From: Axinella damicornis
Lineage: Eukaryota > Porifera > Demospongiae > Axinellida > Axinellidae
Reading direction: 5' to 3'
DNA: 64,000 nt
Assembly (NCBI GenBank): GCA_963931865.1
Contig: OZ007511.1
Coordinates: 1 to 64,000 of the forward strand
In this document: piece after piece, positions 34,804 to 50,655 of the stretch
Layout: each line of letters begins with the position of its first letter
Numbering within the stretch: the first letter of the stretch is position 1
Made by a program: the position numbers and the translations under genes
The notes under the pieces: generated by a model
Told to the model about the DNA's origin: nothing
The model's input: only the letters and a program-made list of their open reading frames with translations
Database searches by the model: none

Positions 34804-34992
34804 CCAACAAATTTTCTCTGTAGGTTGCTTTTGATATTTACACCCTTTGGGTGCACCCACCCACTTCCCCTATCCCATCCTTTTCTACTCACACATACAC
34901 AGAATTACTAGTGTTCCACTGATAACATAATTTCCCATAATTTTATTAGAATAATAGTATGTGCCATGGCAATACTGCATGATACCGGTACC

Positions 34993-35039
34993 TAGTCTCG
35001 GAACCAGACCCTTCAGGTGGGGGACTGGTTCCGAGACTA
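34993..35039. repeat. TAGTCTCGGAACCAG hairpin
   Basis: Arms TAGTCTCGGAACCAG and CTGGTTCCGAGACTA surround a short loop, and the outer flanks GGTACC also pair. A half-copy (AGTCTTGGAACCAGACC) is at the right end of the window near 63958. Confidence 0.75.
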
Positions 35040-35152
35040 ACCGGTACCATGATAATTATACATTCAACAAGTATACCCTTTCTCACAAATAAAGCTCTAG
35101 CATGCCCACTCACGCTATCTCTTCCAACTCTCTTGTCTTCACTGAGTAGGAG

Positions 35153-35564
35153 CAGGAGCTTATGAGCGGCGAAGCCGCGAAGGAGCGTGTAACTCCGGTT
35201 CCGTCCAAATCCTAATTACTTACGTATTTCCGTTTTGGTGACGAAGAGGAAGGCGTCTCCAAACAGTGAGGGGTCCCGGGATCTTCAAATCTACCACGTT
35301 TTTATCGCAAATAGCTTTCACTGTCACCCGTTCGCTTGGCCATTTCACTGCGGCTAGGTCAAAGGCGCTCCACTGAGCGAGTGTCAAACTTCCCACATCG
35401 CTACCACAGAACACGTGGGTTTTTATGTCGTCATTATGACGCTAGATTGAAGAACAGGTTTCCATATTTGGAAGTTCGCTAGCTAATAATTTGGATTTCG
35501 ACGGCACTCGGGCATATGCGGTAGTTGCACGCTCCTTCGCGGCTTCGCCGCTCATAAGCTCCTG
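35153..35564. mobile_element. 412-bp TIR element, hAT-like size of target duplication
   Basis: Termini of about 42 bp are near-perfect inverted repeats. The left begins CAGGAGCTTATGAGCGG and runs through GAAGCCGCGAAGGAGCGTG. The right is its inverse, ending CTCATAAGCTCCTG. The flanks carry GTAGGAG on both sides (35146-35152 and 35565-35571). A 7-8 bp duplication with a CAGG terminus suggests the hAT superfamily. No transposase is inside. Confidence 0.7.
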
Positions 35565-35734
35565 GTAGGAGCAATAGACAACGGAAAATCTATGTAGGAG
35601 CGAGCTAGACTCTGCGCAGCTGCGCGCGCATTATTATTAATTTTGGCGGGAAGTCAAAGTAGCGCGCGCAACTAGCTAGCCGGCCGGAAGGGGTTTATAT
35701 GCTGAATTTGTAGCAAGTTTTGGCGGGATGTCGG

Positions 35735-35990
35735 GATGGCACACTCGCTAAGCACTTGCTTTACAGCCTGGGGGTTGAGTGTTCGTCTCCCCAATAACCG
35801 AGTACGAGTCTGGGCCACTCCGTACACACCGGTTCCTGACTTCCCCGCCTAGCAGCTCTAGTACGCCGGTTCCCATCTGACCACCGAAGCTAAAGAAAGG
35901 TGTTCTGGTTGAAAGCAGGTAGCCTCCTGTGATTCCAGTCACCGGCGCCTATCCAGCGCTCCTGAGGCTTACACTTCGGTGTCCGACCTG
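35735..35990 (+). repeat. SINE-like fragment with 5S-rRNA-like segment
   Basis: GGCACACTCGCTAAGCAC is A-box-like, and GGGGGTTGAGTGTTCGTC is a poor B box. Further on, CCCATCTGACCACCGAAGC then TAAAG, with CTGGTT after it, recalls 5S rRNA internal sequence (CCGATCTC...GGAAGCTAAGC...CTGGTTAG). It is too diverged for a functional 5S gene. It may be a 5S-derived SINE relic. Confidence 0.3.
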
Positions 35991-36469
35991 TCACGGAGGG
36001 ATGGGTTGTTGCTAGGTTGTTTTTTTTTTCCTTTTTTTTTTCTTCTCTTTTTTCTGTTAAATTGTTAAGTTGTTTCTGTACGTACGTGGAGGGTTTGTTT
36101 TTTTCTCCCCTTTTTCTTTTTAAATTAAGTTGTTTCTGTTCGTGGAGGGTTTTTTTTCTTCCTGACTTTGTTATAAATGTATGTATTGCTCTTAAAACTC
36201 AAGATTATGTAATCATGCAACTTTTTTTTCCAACAGTTGTTGGGAAGAACAAAATTAATATTGGCTAGCTCTTCAGTTCAGTTCATTTTGATTTGATAAC
36301 CCAGGAATGCCGCATCTCCAATACAGGTTTTCATGCAGGTCCTGGGCCCCATTAATGGGGGATATGGTGATGACATCATCTCTGAACTCGCTTGAGTTTA
36401 ATGGCATTGGTCCAACTTGTTTTTCTGGAAGGGCAAAGGACAACTTCCTTTTTTCAAGGTGAACCATCC

Positions 36470-36565
36470 TTCAACAGAAAGACCAAGGGCCTTAGTGGGA
36501 TTCGAACTCAGGACAGAGCCTGAGTTGCGCACTGCATGGAGACTCTCACTCCACCCATGGATAAT
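36470..36565 (-). repeat. tRNA-like SINE fragment (minus)
   Basis: GTGGGATTCGAACTCAGGAC at 36497 is the reverse complement of a B box and T arm (GAGTTCGAATCCCAC). Upstream on the minus strand GGGTGGAGTGAGAGTC is a weak A box. No proper cloverleaf, so probably a SINE. Confidence 0.45.
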
Positions 36566-36834
36566 AGAGCACGAGGAACTGTGCTCTATTATCCATGCTC
36601 CACCTTGGTTTTCCACCTGACATTACAGCATCACTGAACCAAGTATTTTTGGGGGAATGTTTTATTGACTAGTAACTGTCATACTAATGACAAATTTATT
36701 ATTATAGCTGAAGCATCATGATATTTGATAAGCTGAGTGTTGCCATGACTACTGCCAAAATGCTACTGTTTTGTGCTGTGGTTTGCGCTCCTGCACCCTC
36801 TGGCTTTCTCCTCCTCTTGTAGCAACAACTCCAC

Positions 36835-36837
<3 letters not shown>

Positions 36838-36869
<32 letters not shown>

Positions 36870-37195
36870 GGTTAGAGGGGGACGTGTGAATTACTTCAAT
36901 GTGCGAATTACTTCAATGCTTACCCGCTGCATGTGGGAGGGTCGGAGGAGCATGGGAAGGGTCGGAGGAGGAGAACATGGGGAGGGTCGGAGGAGAACAT
37001 GGGGAGGGTTGGAGGAGGAACATGGGGGGGGGGGGGGGGGGGGGAGGTCAGAGGAGAACATGGGGAGGGTTGGAGGAGGAACATGGGGGGGAGGTCAGAA
37101 TGGCGAGGGTTGGAGGAGGAACATGGCGAGGGTCAGAGGAGAACATGGGGGAGGGTCGGAGGAGGAGAACAAGGGGAGGGTCGGGAGGAGACATG
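36838..37195. repeat. Poly-G runs and GGTCGGAGGAG minisatellite
   Basis: G runs at 36838-36867 and 37027-37044 flank GGAGGGTCGGAGGAGGAAC and AACATGGGGAGGGTTGGAG repeats. On the minus strand the first run is poly-C ending CCAAG just before a possible terminal exon (VELLLQEEEKARG) of the kinase gene. Confidence 0.8.
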
Positions 37196-37824
37196 GGGGA
37201 GGGAGAAAGTTGTGACATGGAGGCAGTGACAGACTTGTGACTAAGAATGACTTACATTCTGTGGTATACGTTTCCAGTGAGTGAGTGTGTGGATGGGAGA
37301 AGGGATTACACGTGTACCAACAGCTGCAGTGTACCTCATTCTGAACTTACAAACTGATGGACGCAGCAGGTGTACAAGAGTAGCCATTGCAAGACAGGTG
37401 GAGGTCAAAGTTCACATTAAAGTATGCAACAACATGAATCAACATGACATGCACTTACCAACTGTATGTGTGTCGAGTGTGGGTGTGTTGTATGTGTCGG
37501 TGTGTGTGAGTGTGCATGACGATGTGTGGTGTGTGTGCGTGAGTGTGCATATAATGTGGTGAGTGAGTGTGAAGGAGAGGGTGTGTCACTAGGTGATGCT
37601 AGGCTATTGGCATTTTCGTAGTTCACTTACATACTGGACGGATGTCGGAGACGGAGAAGACAGGAAATCAGTTGATAAACTGCATAAAGCACACACTGAT
37701 CATGAATTGAGCCAACTTACCTTCTGCATGTGTCACGTGTGAACATGTGTGGGTGTGTGGATGTGATGGGGAAGGATGAATGGACCAGGACATGCAATGT
37801 ATCTAATCCCTCACCCCTCACCCC

Positions 37825-39753
37825 TCACCCCAGGGTGCCAGTGGCACGAATTCCTATGTTCTCTGATTCCAGAAAGAACTTGCGGCAATGTTGACACTCT
37901 CTGGGGTACAGTGTGTGTTGAGTAATGTGAGTGAGGGTGTGTGTGTGTGTGTGTGTGAGGGTGTGTGTGTTGAGTAATGTGTGTGTGTGATGTGAGTGAG
38001 GGTGTGTGTTGAGTAATGTGAGTGAGGGTGTGTGTTTAGTAATATGAGTGAGTGTGTGCGCGTGGAGGGTGTGTGAAGGTGTACCTAATAGCCTCCTCAG
38101 TTGGCACCTCTTCGTGATCATATGAAGCTCCTCCACCTAGCACAGACCATCAAGGTGAATGGTGAGTGCGGACAAGAGAGAACTGTACCAAGTCTACTCT
38201 AACACACACTGCATGCATGCAAGCTCTTCTCCCTGGACACCAGTGTCAGTCGCTCCCTTAGCAGTTCACTGGCTTCGTACGCACTCTCACTTGCCTTCAC
38301 AGCATTGTCACGCTCCTTACGAACCTGGGCACATGTGTCACAAAGGTTCAGCATTTAACACTGTTTGACAAACTGATCACATGACATCACATGACTAATC
38401 ATATGACCTGCTCCAGTTCCTTCATCAGGTGATCACAATGGTTGGCCATGGACTCAAATTCCCCAGCCACAGTCTGACATTGCTCTGCCATTTGGCGCAT
38501 CTCGCCCACAGCAAAGTCACGTTCAGTTGCCACAACACTTAGTTTAGCCTGCAGTGTACAAGAGAGATCGAGTGAGAAAGAGAGAGATATTCAAAAGCTA
38601 GCAGGATCTGGACATTACACACCTTTGCAATGTCCCTCTCCTGCCGGACCCTCTCCAGCTCAGCCTGTACCGAGCTCAGAGATGCACCGCTCTGCTTGCG
38701 GATGCAACACAGCCTGAGCTGCTTCAGGGCCTCCGCCACCGGAAGCCTTTTCTCTGAGCTCACCTGCACCATATCCTGGACTATTGAACAGAAGCTCCTG
38801 GGGTAGCACACAGGCAGCGCAGCTAGAGCACTAGAGGGGTAGCCCACAATACCATTGCTCGTGTGCCCCAGTGGGTAGTCGTTCAGTGCATGGTCTCCTG
38901 TGGCCAGCTCATACACTAGCACACCCACTGCAAACGAGGCCTGCCGGGAGTAGTTCAGCACTCCCTCACGGGAGGGGTCCAGGCGGCACCGATGGTGAGT
39001 GCTGAGCACCTCTGTGCAAGGTGTGCTCTGTTCCCCCCGGGCAGCATCCCACGACTGTACCGCAGTGCCAAGGTATCATCAGTGAACTGCACTGCACAGC
39101 CAAAGTCACAGAGAACAATTCTGTCACTGTCGGTCACTAACAGGTTGCTGTGCTTGAGGTCCAAGTGGCATATGTGGCTCTTCTCCAGATACAAAACTGC
39201 CTCAAGAAGTTGTTCTGTTATCTGCAAAGTTGTTTCATACGGAAGCGGGCAAGGGAGTTTGGAGAGCCACGTTCTCAGGTCCTGTGGGTGGTAGTCAAGA
39301 ACAAGGAACTGCCCCTTTCTCCGTACCACCGTCCCACCTCTGCTCCTGTGAGTAGTGTGCTGCTTGATGTCCGGAGGGAGGAGGTCTGCAAACGAGCTAG
39401 GAATGACACTGATGAACTGTGCCCAGAACCTAGATAGATAGGCACGTAGGTATGTGGACGGATAGATAGAGTCAAATGACAGGACTTAGGTCATACCTGA
39501 CGATGTTGTCATGGGGGAGAAGACGGGATAGGATCAACCACTCATTCTCATAAGTGTTACGGAGGACAGAGGAATACTCGTGAGTGAAATTGAACAGTAG
39601 CTTCACAGCATAGAGCTTCCAGGGTTGGGTAGCCCCTGACGGGAGCAGCGGGCAGCCACCACCATGCCGTTCTGGCCCCATGCCCACAAGGTGCTGGACT
39701 TCAAAATCACTGGCTTGTGCTACATTCAGAACGTTCAACTCCACCACCTCCAT
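37825..39753 (-). CDS. PINK1-like protein kinase with coiled-coil tail (frameshift)
   Basis: It starts at 39753 (MEVVELNVLNVAQASDFEV). The kinase motifs are WKLYAVKLLFNF (VAVK Lys), NTYENEWLILSRLLPHDNIV (helix-C Glu, PINK1-like LPH-IV), a long insert with a PPDIKQH segment, FLVLDYHPQDLRTWL, CHLDLKHSNLL (HRD changed to HLD), and IVLCDFGCAVQF (DFGC as in PINK1). Next are VLNYSRQASFAVGVLVYELA and KRLPVAEALKQL. The frame breaks near 39014: one missing base there would restore an APEV motif. A coiled coil follows (SVQAELERVRQERDIAK, VRKERDNAVKASESAYEA). The stop at 37825 (ENIGIRATGTLG) is one possible end. Further small exons may continue to about 36760. No mitochondrial presequence or transmembrane segment is seen, unlike true PINK1, so I give no symbol. 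Head-to-head with pyruvate kinase. Confidence 0.7.
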
Positions 39754-40048
39754 CAGAGCCGTGAAATCAACCAATCATAAAATTTAACAGTCGACTAATA
39801 AACATCTCTTCTGAAGGGTACACAACAAACCTATATTCTCAGCTCGACTGTGCAGGCTAGGCTTTGCGCTGGTGCAGCTCAGCTGGAGGCAAGTGGGGGA
39901 GGGGCTTATTATTGGCGCGCGGGGGTGTGGCTCGTGCACTTGTATATTTCATCCACTGCACGGATAATTAGATACACGCTCCGACGCGCACTCGATCGAT
40001 CGTATACGTATATACTCGAACTCACGAACGCCAGCAGAAACTGTAAGC
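39754..40048. promoter_or_regulatory. Shared 5' region of kinase (-) and pyruvate kinase (+)
   Basis: 295 bp between start codons. The stretch contains GGCGCGCGGGGGTGTGGC near 39914 (a GC/CACCC-type word) and CTCGATCGATCGTATACG near 39990. It is another divergent pair. Confidence 0.5.
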
Positions 40049-46322
<6,274 letters not shown>

Positions 46323-47040
46323 CCACACCCTTGTGCATTCCTGGATTCTCTAGTATACTACTGTGCACTCCTGGATTCTCTAGTATACTACAGATGTTGA
46401 TCTAGTGGCTGTGTATTCCTCATTCTCACTGTACGTAGAGGTAATTACATTGATTGGTTATCTTGTGGTAGGTAGAGGTCACCTATCTTGTGGTAGGTAG
46501 AGGTATTATACTGGTTCTATATAGCAACTCTATAATTGTGTGTACGAGGACGTGATGTCACACAGTCACAGGGATAGGCCTGCACTGGCCTATACCTCCT
46601 GACCACACCCCTTATCACCTGACTATCAAGTGGTCTACTGCTATCGTACTAATGTAGTAGTGGTATAATTATCCGATAATGGACATGCATGCATCGAGAC
46701 AGCAGCATGCCATAGTATACACAGTAGCCTTGCTCCTCCAACTTTTTGTCACATAATATAATATAATATATTGCAGTATGCAACAACAGCTGGGGAGGAA
46801 CCTGGGAACGAAGCTCTCTTACACATGCTCAATTGGCAGTATACATGAACTTGACAAGTTTAAAAAAATTGATTTAAATTTCTGCATTAGGAAAATAAAT
46901 TAGTATACAGAATCTCTTGCACAACGACCTCCCATGGTACATGATCCTAGAGTATAACACGGACAAGACACACATCCAGACAAACCATTAATTTGAACCA
47001 CAATGTCTAAAAACAGACCTACTATATACCTGGACACCCA
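46323..47040. other. Intergenic between pyruvate kinase and SH2 gene
   Basis: Convergent 3' ends. It contains short direct repeats (CTGGATTCTCTAGTATACTA twice at about 46340 and 46372; ATCTTGTGGTAGGTAGAGG twice at about 46460 and 46483), a half copy of the GGGAACGA hairpin word near 46803, and an ATAATATAATATAATAT run near 46753. No gene seen. Confidence 0.6.
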
Positions 47041-50000
47041 TCAGTCTTCCTCCTCTATCTGGCAACGACCAGTACACACAAAGTTCAGAATGTACGCAAA
47101 CACAACCAGGATGAACACAAGCACCAGCGCCAGCGCAATGATCCACCCGAACAGCAGCAGGAACACGATCCACCCAATCACCAGGATGACGGCCGTCACT
47201 GGCCCCGCCTTGTGAGGCTTGTACCATGACCCCCTGGGGTCTGTGTGGAACAGCCTCCAACAGCAGCCGTGGTGGACATCGGCTGTGAGGGGTGGGGAGG
47301 ACAGGTAATCTCAGCTGCTCAAGGTGTTGGGAGACTATTACCATGCAGGGGGTTAATGAGCACCTCCGCTGCCTGCCTGCCGGACAGGTGATCTCAGGTG
47401 TTGGGAGACTATCACCATGCAGGGGGAGCACCTCTGCCTGTGGTGGGGGTGCAGCAACTGCTGAACTCAATTTGCACCCCACTGTTAGTACCTGTGCCCT
47501 TTGGCATGCTTTAGAACGATATGAATCTCATTATGTACCTTCCAAATAACCAGCAGATATGCCTCAACCAGTAGGCTCACCCTATGGGCAGTACCTGATG
47601 TAAACTCAGCCAAGCTGGCATTCACACCGTATACGACTGCCGTCACAAGAGGTTATTATTCACAAGGAGCAGGTACATGTACTATACAGCCTCCAGTCGT
47701 AGTCCTGACAAGGATGCCACTATAATCTGAAGTCGGCATGGAATCTGAATTAATTATTTAAAAAGCAGTTGGCATTGAATCTGAAAGCCAAGTCGTTGAT
47801 TAGAAACAGGCTTTCCACTGGATTTTCAGTCAACCAACACGTTGGCCAACGGCTGGTGAACCTAATGGTGGTATTCTACTTCACACTGGGAGGTAGGAGG
47901 TTCTCTGCCTGCACCTTCTGGAGCGACGGACACCTCTTCTGGAAGACCAGAGGCTTCAAGCCCACCAGGTCCGTTCCCCATCATACGTCGAAGTGTCGGT
48001 CTAATGGGAACTATCAGTGGTAGAGGCCTCTTCGCAGCTTCCTGTGTTGGGGGGAGAAGTGGAGGAGGAGGAGGGAGGAGGAGGGAAGGAGGAGGAGGAG
48101 AGAGGAGAAGGGGAGGAGGGTGGAAGGGTGGGGGAAGGAGAGTGGAGGAGGGAAGGAGGAAGGAGAGGGAGGAGGAGGGAAGGAGGAGGAGGAGAGAGGA
48201 GAAGGGGAGGAGGGTGGAAGGGTGGGGGAAGGAGAGGGAGGAGGAGGGAAGGAGGAGGAGGAGAGAGGAGAAGGGGAGGAGGGTGGAAGGGTGGGAGGAG
48301 GAGGGAAGGAGGAAGGAGAGGGAGGAGGAGGGAAGGAGGAGGAGGAGAGAGGAGAAGGGGAGGAGGGTGGAAGGGTGGGAGGAGGAGAGGGAGGAGGAGG
48401 GAAGGGAAAGGGAGTAAGAGGGACAGGGAGAGAAGAGAAGGCACAACCAGTTCAATAGTCATGATCTCAGATTCTATGGCCAAAAGGATGCCAAGATCAG
48501 ATTCAGTTTCTGTACGGCAGCCTCAATAGCAGTGGGTAGATTCAACATACAGATAATGATATCACACAGTCCTCCACTGAATTAAATACTGCAAACAGGA
48601 CTGGACAGCCTCGTTCCCAGGCTCCTGCCCAGCATACTGGGAACAAGGCTAGAACCAGAAACGTCCAACCCAGCCTACGATAACCGTATCAGTGCCAAAT
48701 GGCTTGAAACGTCAACTTAGCTAAACTTAGCCAAGCTGGCATCCACACCGGTATCCAGCTGCAGAGACCAGTAGGTTATTATTCACACGGAGCAAATACA
48801 ATTGTACTATACAGCCTCCAGTTATTAATATTTCAAGGTAGGTTCACAACTCACGGGGTACTTTTGTGCCTGCTTGTAGTCTGGTGGTTCCTCTGAGCTG
48901 ACGGATATTGAGTAGTCACATGTTTCACAGTCTGGGCCGGGGGAGGATGCAGTCAGGTATACCCTAGCCTCATACGCAGGCTTTCCATCCCAGAGTTGGT
49001 CTCGCAGCTTGGGACATTCTGGGATTGAAGGCCTTGGTACGAGCAAATGAGAGCAACAGTTTGACTTACTGTAAGAGTGGAAGATCGGTACCAGCTTGGT
49101 CGGGTCCATCCTCTCCCCAATCACGCTCACTACACCCTCAATGGTGGGGAATCCCCCATTCTGGGTGGTTACATCATCATCACATCATACCCAAGAGCTT
49201 GAAGCACTAATGCCAGTAGGACTTACAAATCCTTCCACACGGAACTCGTTGCCACTGATACCAACAGCATAGTGTTTGTAAATGACATCCTCTCCTTCGC
49301 TGTAAGAACACATCAGCTATCACAGTGCAATGTGCAGAAATACACCAGTCTTGCAGCAGGAATGGCAGAGGGGATCTCAGACTACAATGACTAGTAAGAC
49401 CTCAGGTGAAGGTTGCCAAACACCAATGCACTATGCCACCACACAACTCCACTGTTTTCATAACAGCAGCATATCACTGGCCAAGGGTGTGCATTAGATG
49501 TATAGCAACAGCCTAATGGTCACATGAACTCCACAGCAACAGGGTGAAGATCACATGACCTCTATGGCAACAGGGGGAAGGTCACATGGCCTCTATGGCA
49601 ACAGGGTGAAGGTCACATGACCTCTATGGTAACAGGGTGAATGCCGAATGACTGTCACAGCAACAGGGAGCATGGTAACATAGAGGTGGCTACATACCTG
49701 AGTCTGATGGAAACGCCGTAGCTCTCTGGGTCGTGGAAGTGCGCCACAAGATAGGTTCCATGTTCTCCATGCTGTCTGAGAAGGTCTTCTGCTTGCTCAC
49801 ATGAGAGGTTGTCAAACACATACCTGGAGAAGGGGCGCGGAGGAACACACTATCAGACATCCATCACCGTTATTGCAGAAGCCCGTCACTGCCATCACGT
49901 ACATCTAATTTCTAATTAAGCTAATGGTGAATCGGAGAGGGGCCACAATTTAGTTCAAATTTGCAGCAATGAAAATCTGGGCGATGGCCTGGGAACGAGG

Positions 50001-50546
50001 CTACTGAGCCCTTTCTTACCACGCAGCATCTGCACGCTTGAGTGATTGTCCCTTGGGAGTCCTACGACTCCGTCTTTTCCGCTGGGAAACATCTGCCACC
50101 GTGCTCCCCAACAAGGCGTCTCCTGTGAAGACATGCTTATGGTCACGCATGGTCAAGCTCAGACATGGAACAAGCTGGCCACACAGAATTACATACAGAT
50201 TCTACGGTTTCAGCAACACTGCAACAAGTACATACTAACATTAACTGCAGTACGTATGCAAACGTGCACCGAAGCTCGATGCTATGCTATCAACCTTTGG
50301 ACCGATGCACTGGCATCAGCAGGCTCTGTGAGCTCTCGAGTGAGTACTCCACCTCCACGCCTTCCATTGGGACATAGCCAGTGTGGAGCTCCTCGGCCAT
50401 CCAGGATCTAATTGCGCAGCGCCTTCGCCGGTTAGTCGAGTAAAATTATAGCTAGTCAAACCAACAGCGTCATATGACCATGTTGGGCACACAATACCTT
50501 CCATTTGAAGCTCCGGTCTTGCAGTAGTAGGGCTGGAGGAAGCCAT
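47041..50546 (-). CDS. SH2-like protein with C-terminal hydrophobic hairpin
   Basis: I do not recognise an ortholog. It starts at 50546 (MASSSPTTARPELQME). Later exons carry SWMAEELHTGYVPMEGVEV, a basic stretch SQRKRRSRRTPKGQSLKR, then an SH2-like fold: AAWYVFDNLSCEQAEDLL, GTYLVAHFHDPESYGVSIRL, DVIYKHYAVGISGNEF and VEGVVSVIGE-type strand. The FLVR signature reads YLVA, so the phosphotyrosine-binding Arg is absent. An exon with CPKLRDQLWDGKPAYEA and YSISVSSEEPPDYKQAQ follows. A possible Arg/Pro-rich exon lies near 48050-47885. The last exon (about 47270-47041) has WYKPHKAGPVTAVILV then about 40 hydrophobic residues (IGWIVFLLLFGWIIAL, LVLVFILVVFAYIL), ending CQIEEED. It is likely a tail-anchored or two-pass membrane protein. 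Exon assembly between 48850 and 47300 is uncertain. Confidence 0.6.
47298..47450. repeat. ~95-bp tandem duplication
   Basis: GGACAGGTAATCTCAGCTG...GGTGTTGGGAGACTATTACC and CATGCAGGGGG are repeated with GGACAGGTGATCTCAGGTG...GACTATCACC. It is in the last intron of the SH2 gene. Confidence 0.75.
48050..48430. repeat. GGAGGAGGAGGGAAGGAGG purine minisatellite
   Basis: About 380 bp with a 55-70 bp higher-order unit (GGAGAAGGGGAGGAGGG then TGGAAGGGTGGG). It is purine on plus, therefore an enormous polypyrimidine tract on the SH2 gene's sense strand, ending CCCCCAACACAG at 48042. Confidence 0.85.
48608..48652. repeat. CTCGTTCCCAG hairpin copy
   Basis: GCCTCGTTCCCAG pairs with CTGGGAACAAGGC across a loop. 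It is in an SH2-gene intron. A half-copy (CTGGGAACGAGGCTA) lies at 49989. Confidence 0.7.
49530..49670 (+). repeat. 31-bp tandem repeat
   Basis: About four imperfect copies of ACAGGGTGAAGGTCACATG plus ACCTCTATGGCA in an intron of the SH2 gene. Confidence 0.75.
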
Positions 50547-50655
50547 AGTATGATAGTTTTTCTTGGGCTTGTATGTTTGGTTGTTTGAAATTACTTCCGC
50601 GTAATTAGAACTACAACACGTGTTTACAGGCCGAAGCTGCAGAGAATACGTATAC
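50547..50655. promoter_or_regulatory. Shared 5' region of SH2 gene (-) and DDX24 (+)
   Basis: 109 bp between start codons. It contains ACTTCCGCG (ETS-like GGAA core on the minus strand) and CACGTG (E-box) near 50616. In-frame upstream ATGs exist for the SH2 gene on the far side of this stretch, so its start could lie further into the DDX24 exon. Confidence 0.5.

Larger units (their letters stand above)
33358..36759. other. 3.4 kb gene-poor, repeat-rich interval
   Basis: No gene recognised between the Dixin stop and the kinase 3' end. It holds a perfect 13-bp-arm hairpin (AAGTGCAAGCCCT ... AGGGCTTGCACTT, 33594-33638), two TIR elements, a short TAGTCTCG hairpin, tRNA-like and 5S-like fragments, and a T-rich stretch (36020-36160). 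It is the largest intergenic gap in the window. Confidence 0.7.

Noticed and set aside
36899..37240. Gly/Glu/Arg-rich open frames on plus
   Set aside because: They only span the GGGTCGGAGGAG minisatellite.
47769..48023. Plus-strand 84-codon frame with FWSDGHLFWKTRGFKP
   Set aside because: It looks almost protein-like, but it is antisense to a stretch with an acceptor and donor consistent with the minus-strand SH2 gene, and has no splice partners on plus. Kept as doubtful.
48004..48529. Glu/Gly/Arg-rich plus-strand frames
   Set aside because: Low-complexity purine repeat; it is intron of the minus-strand SH2 gene.
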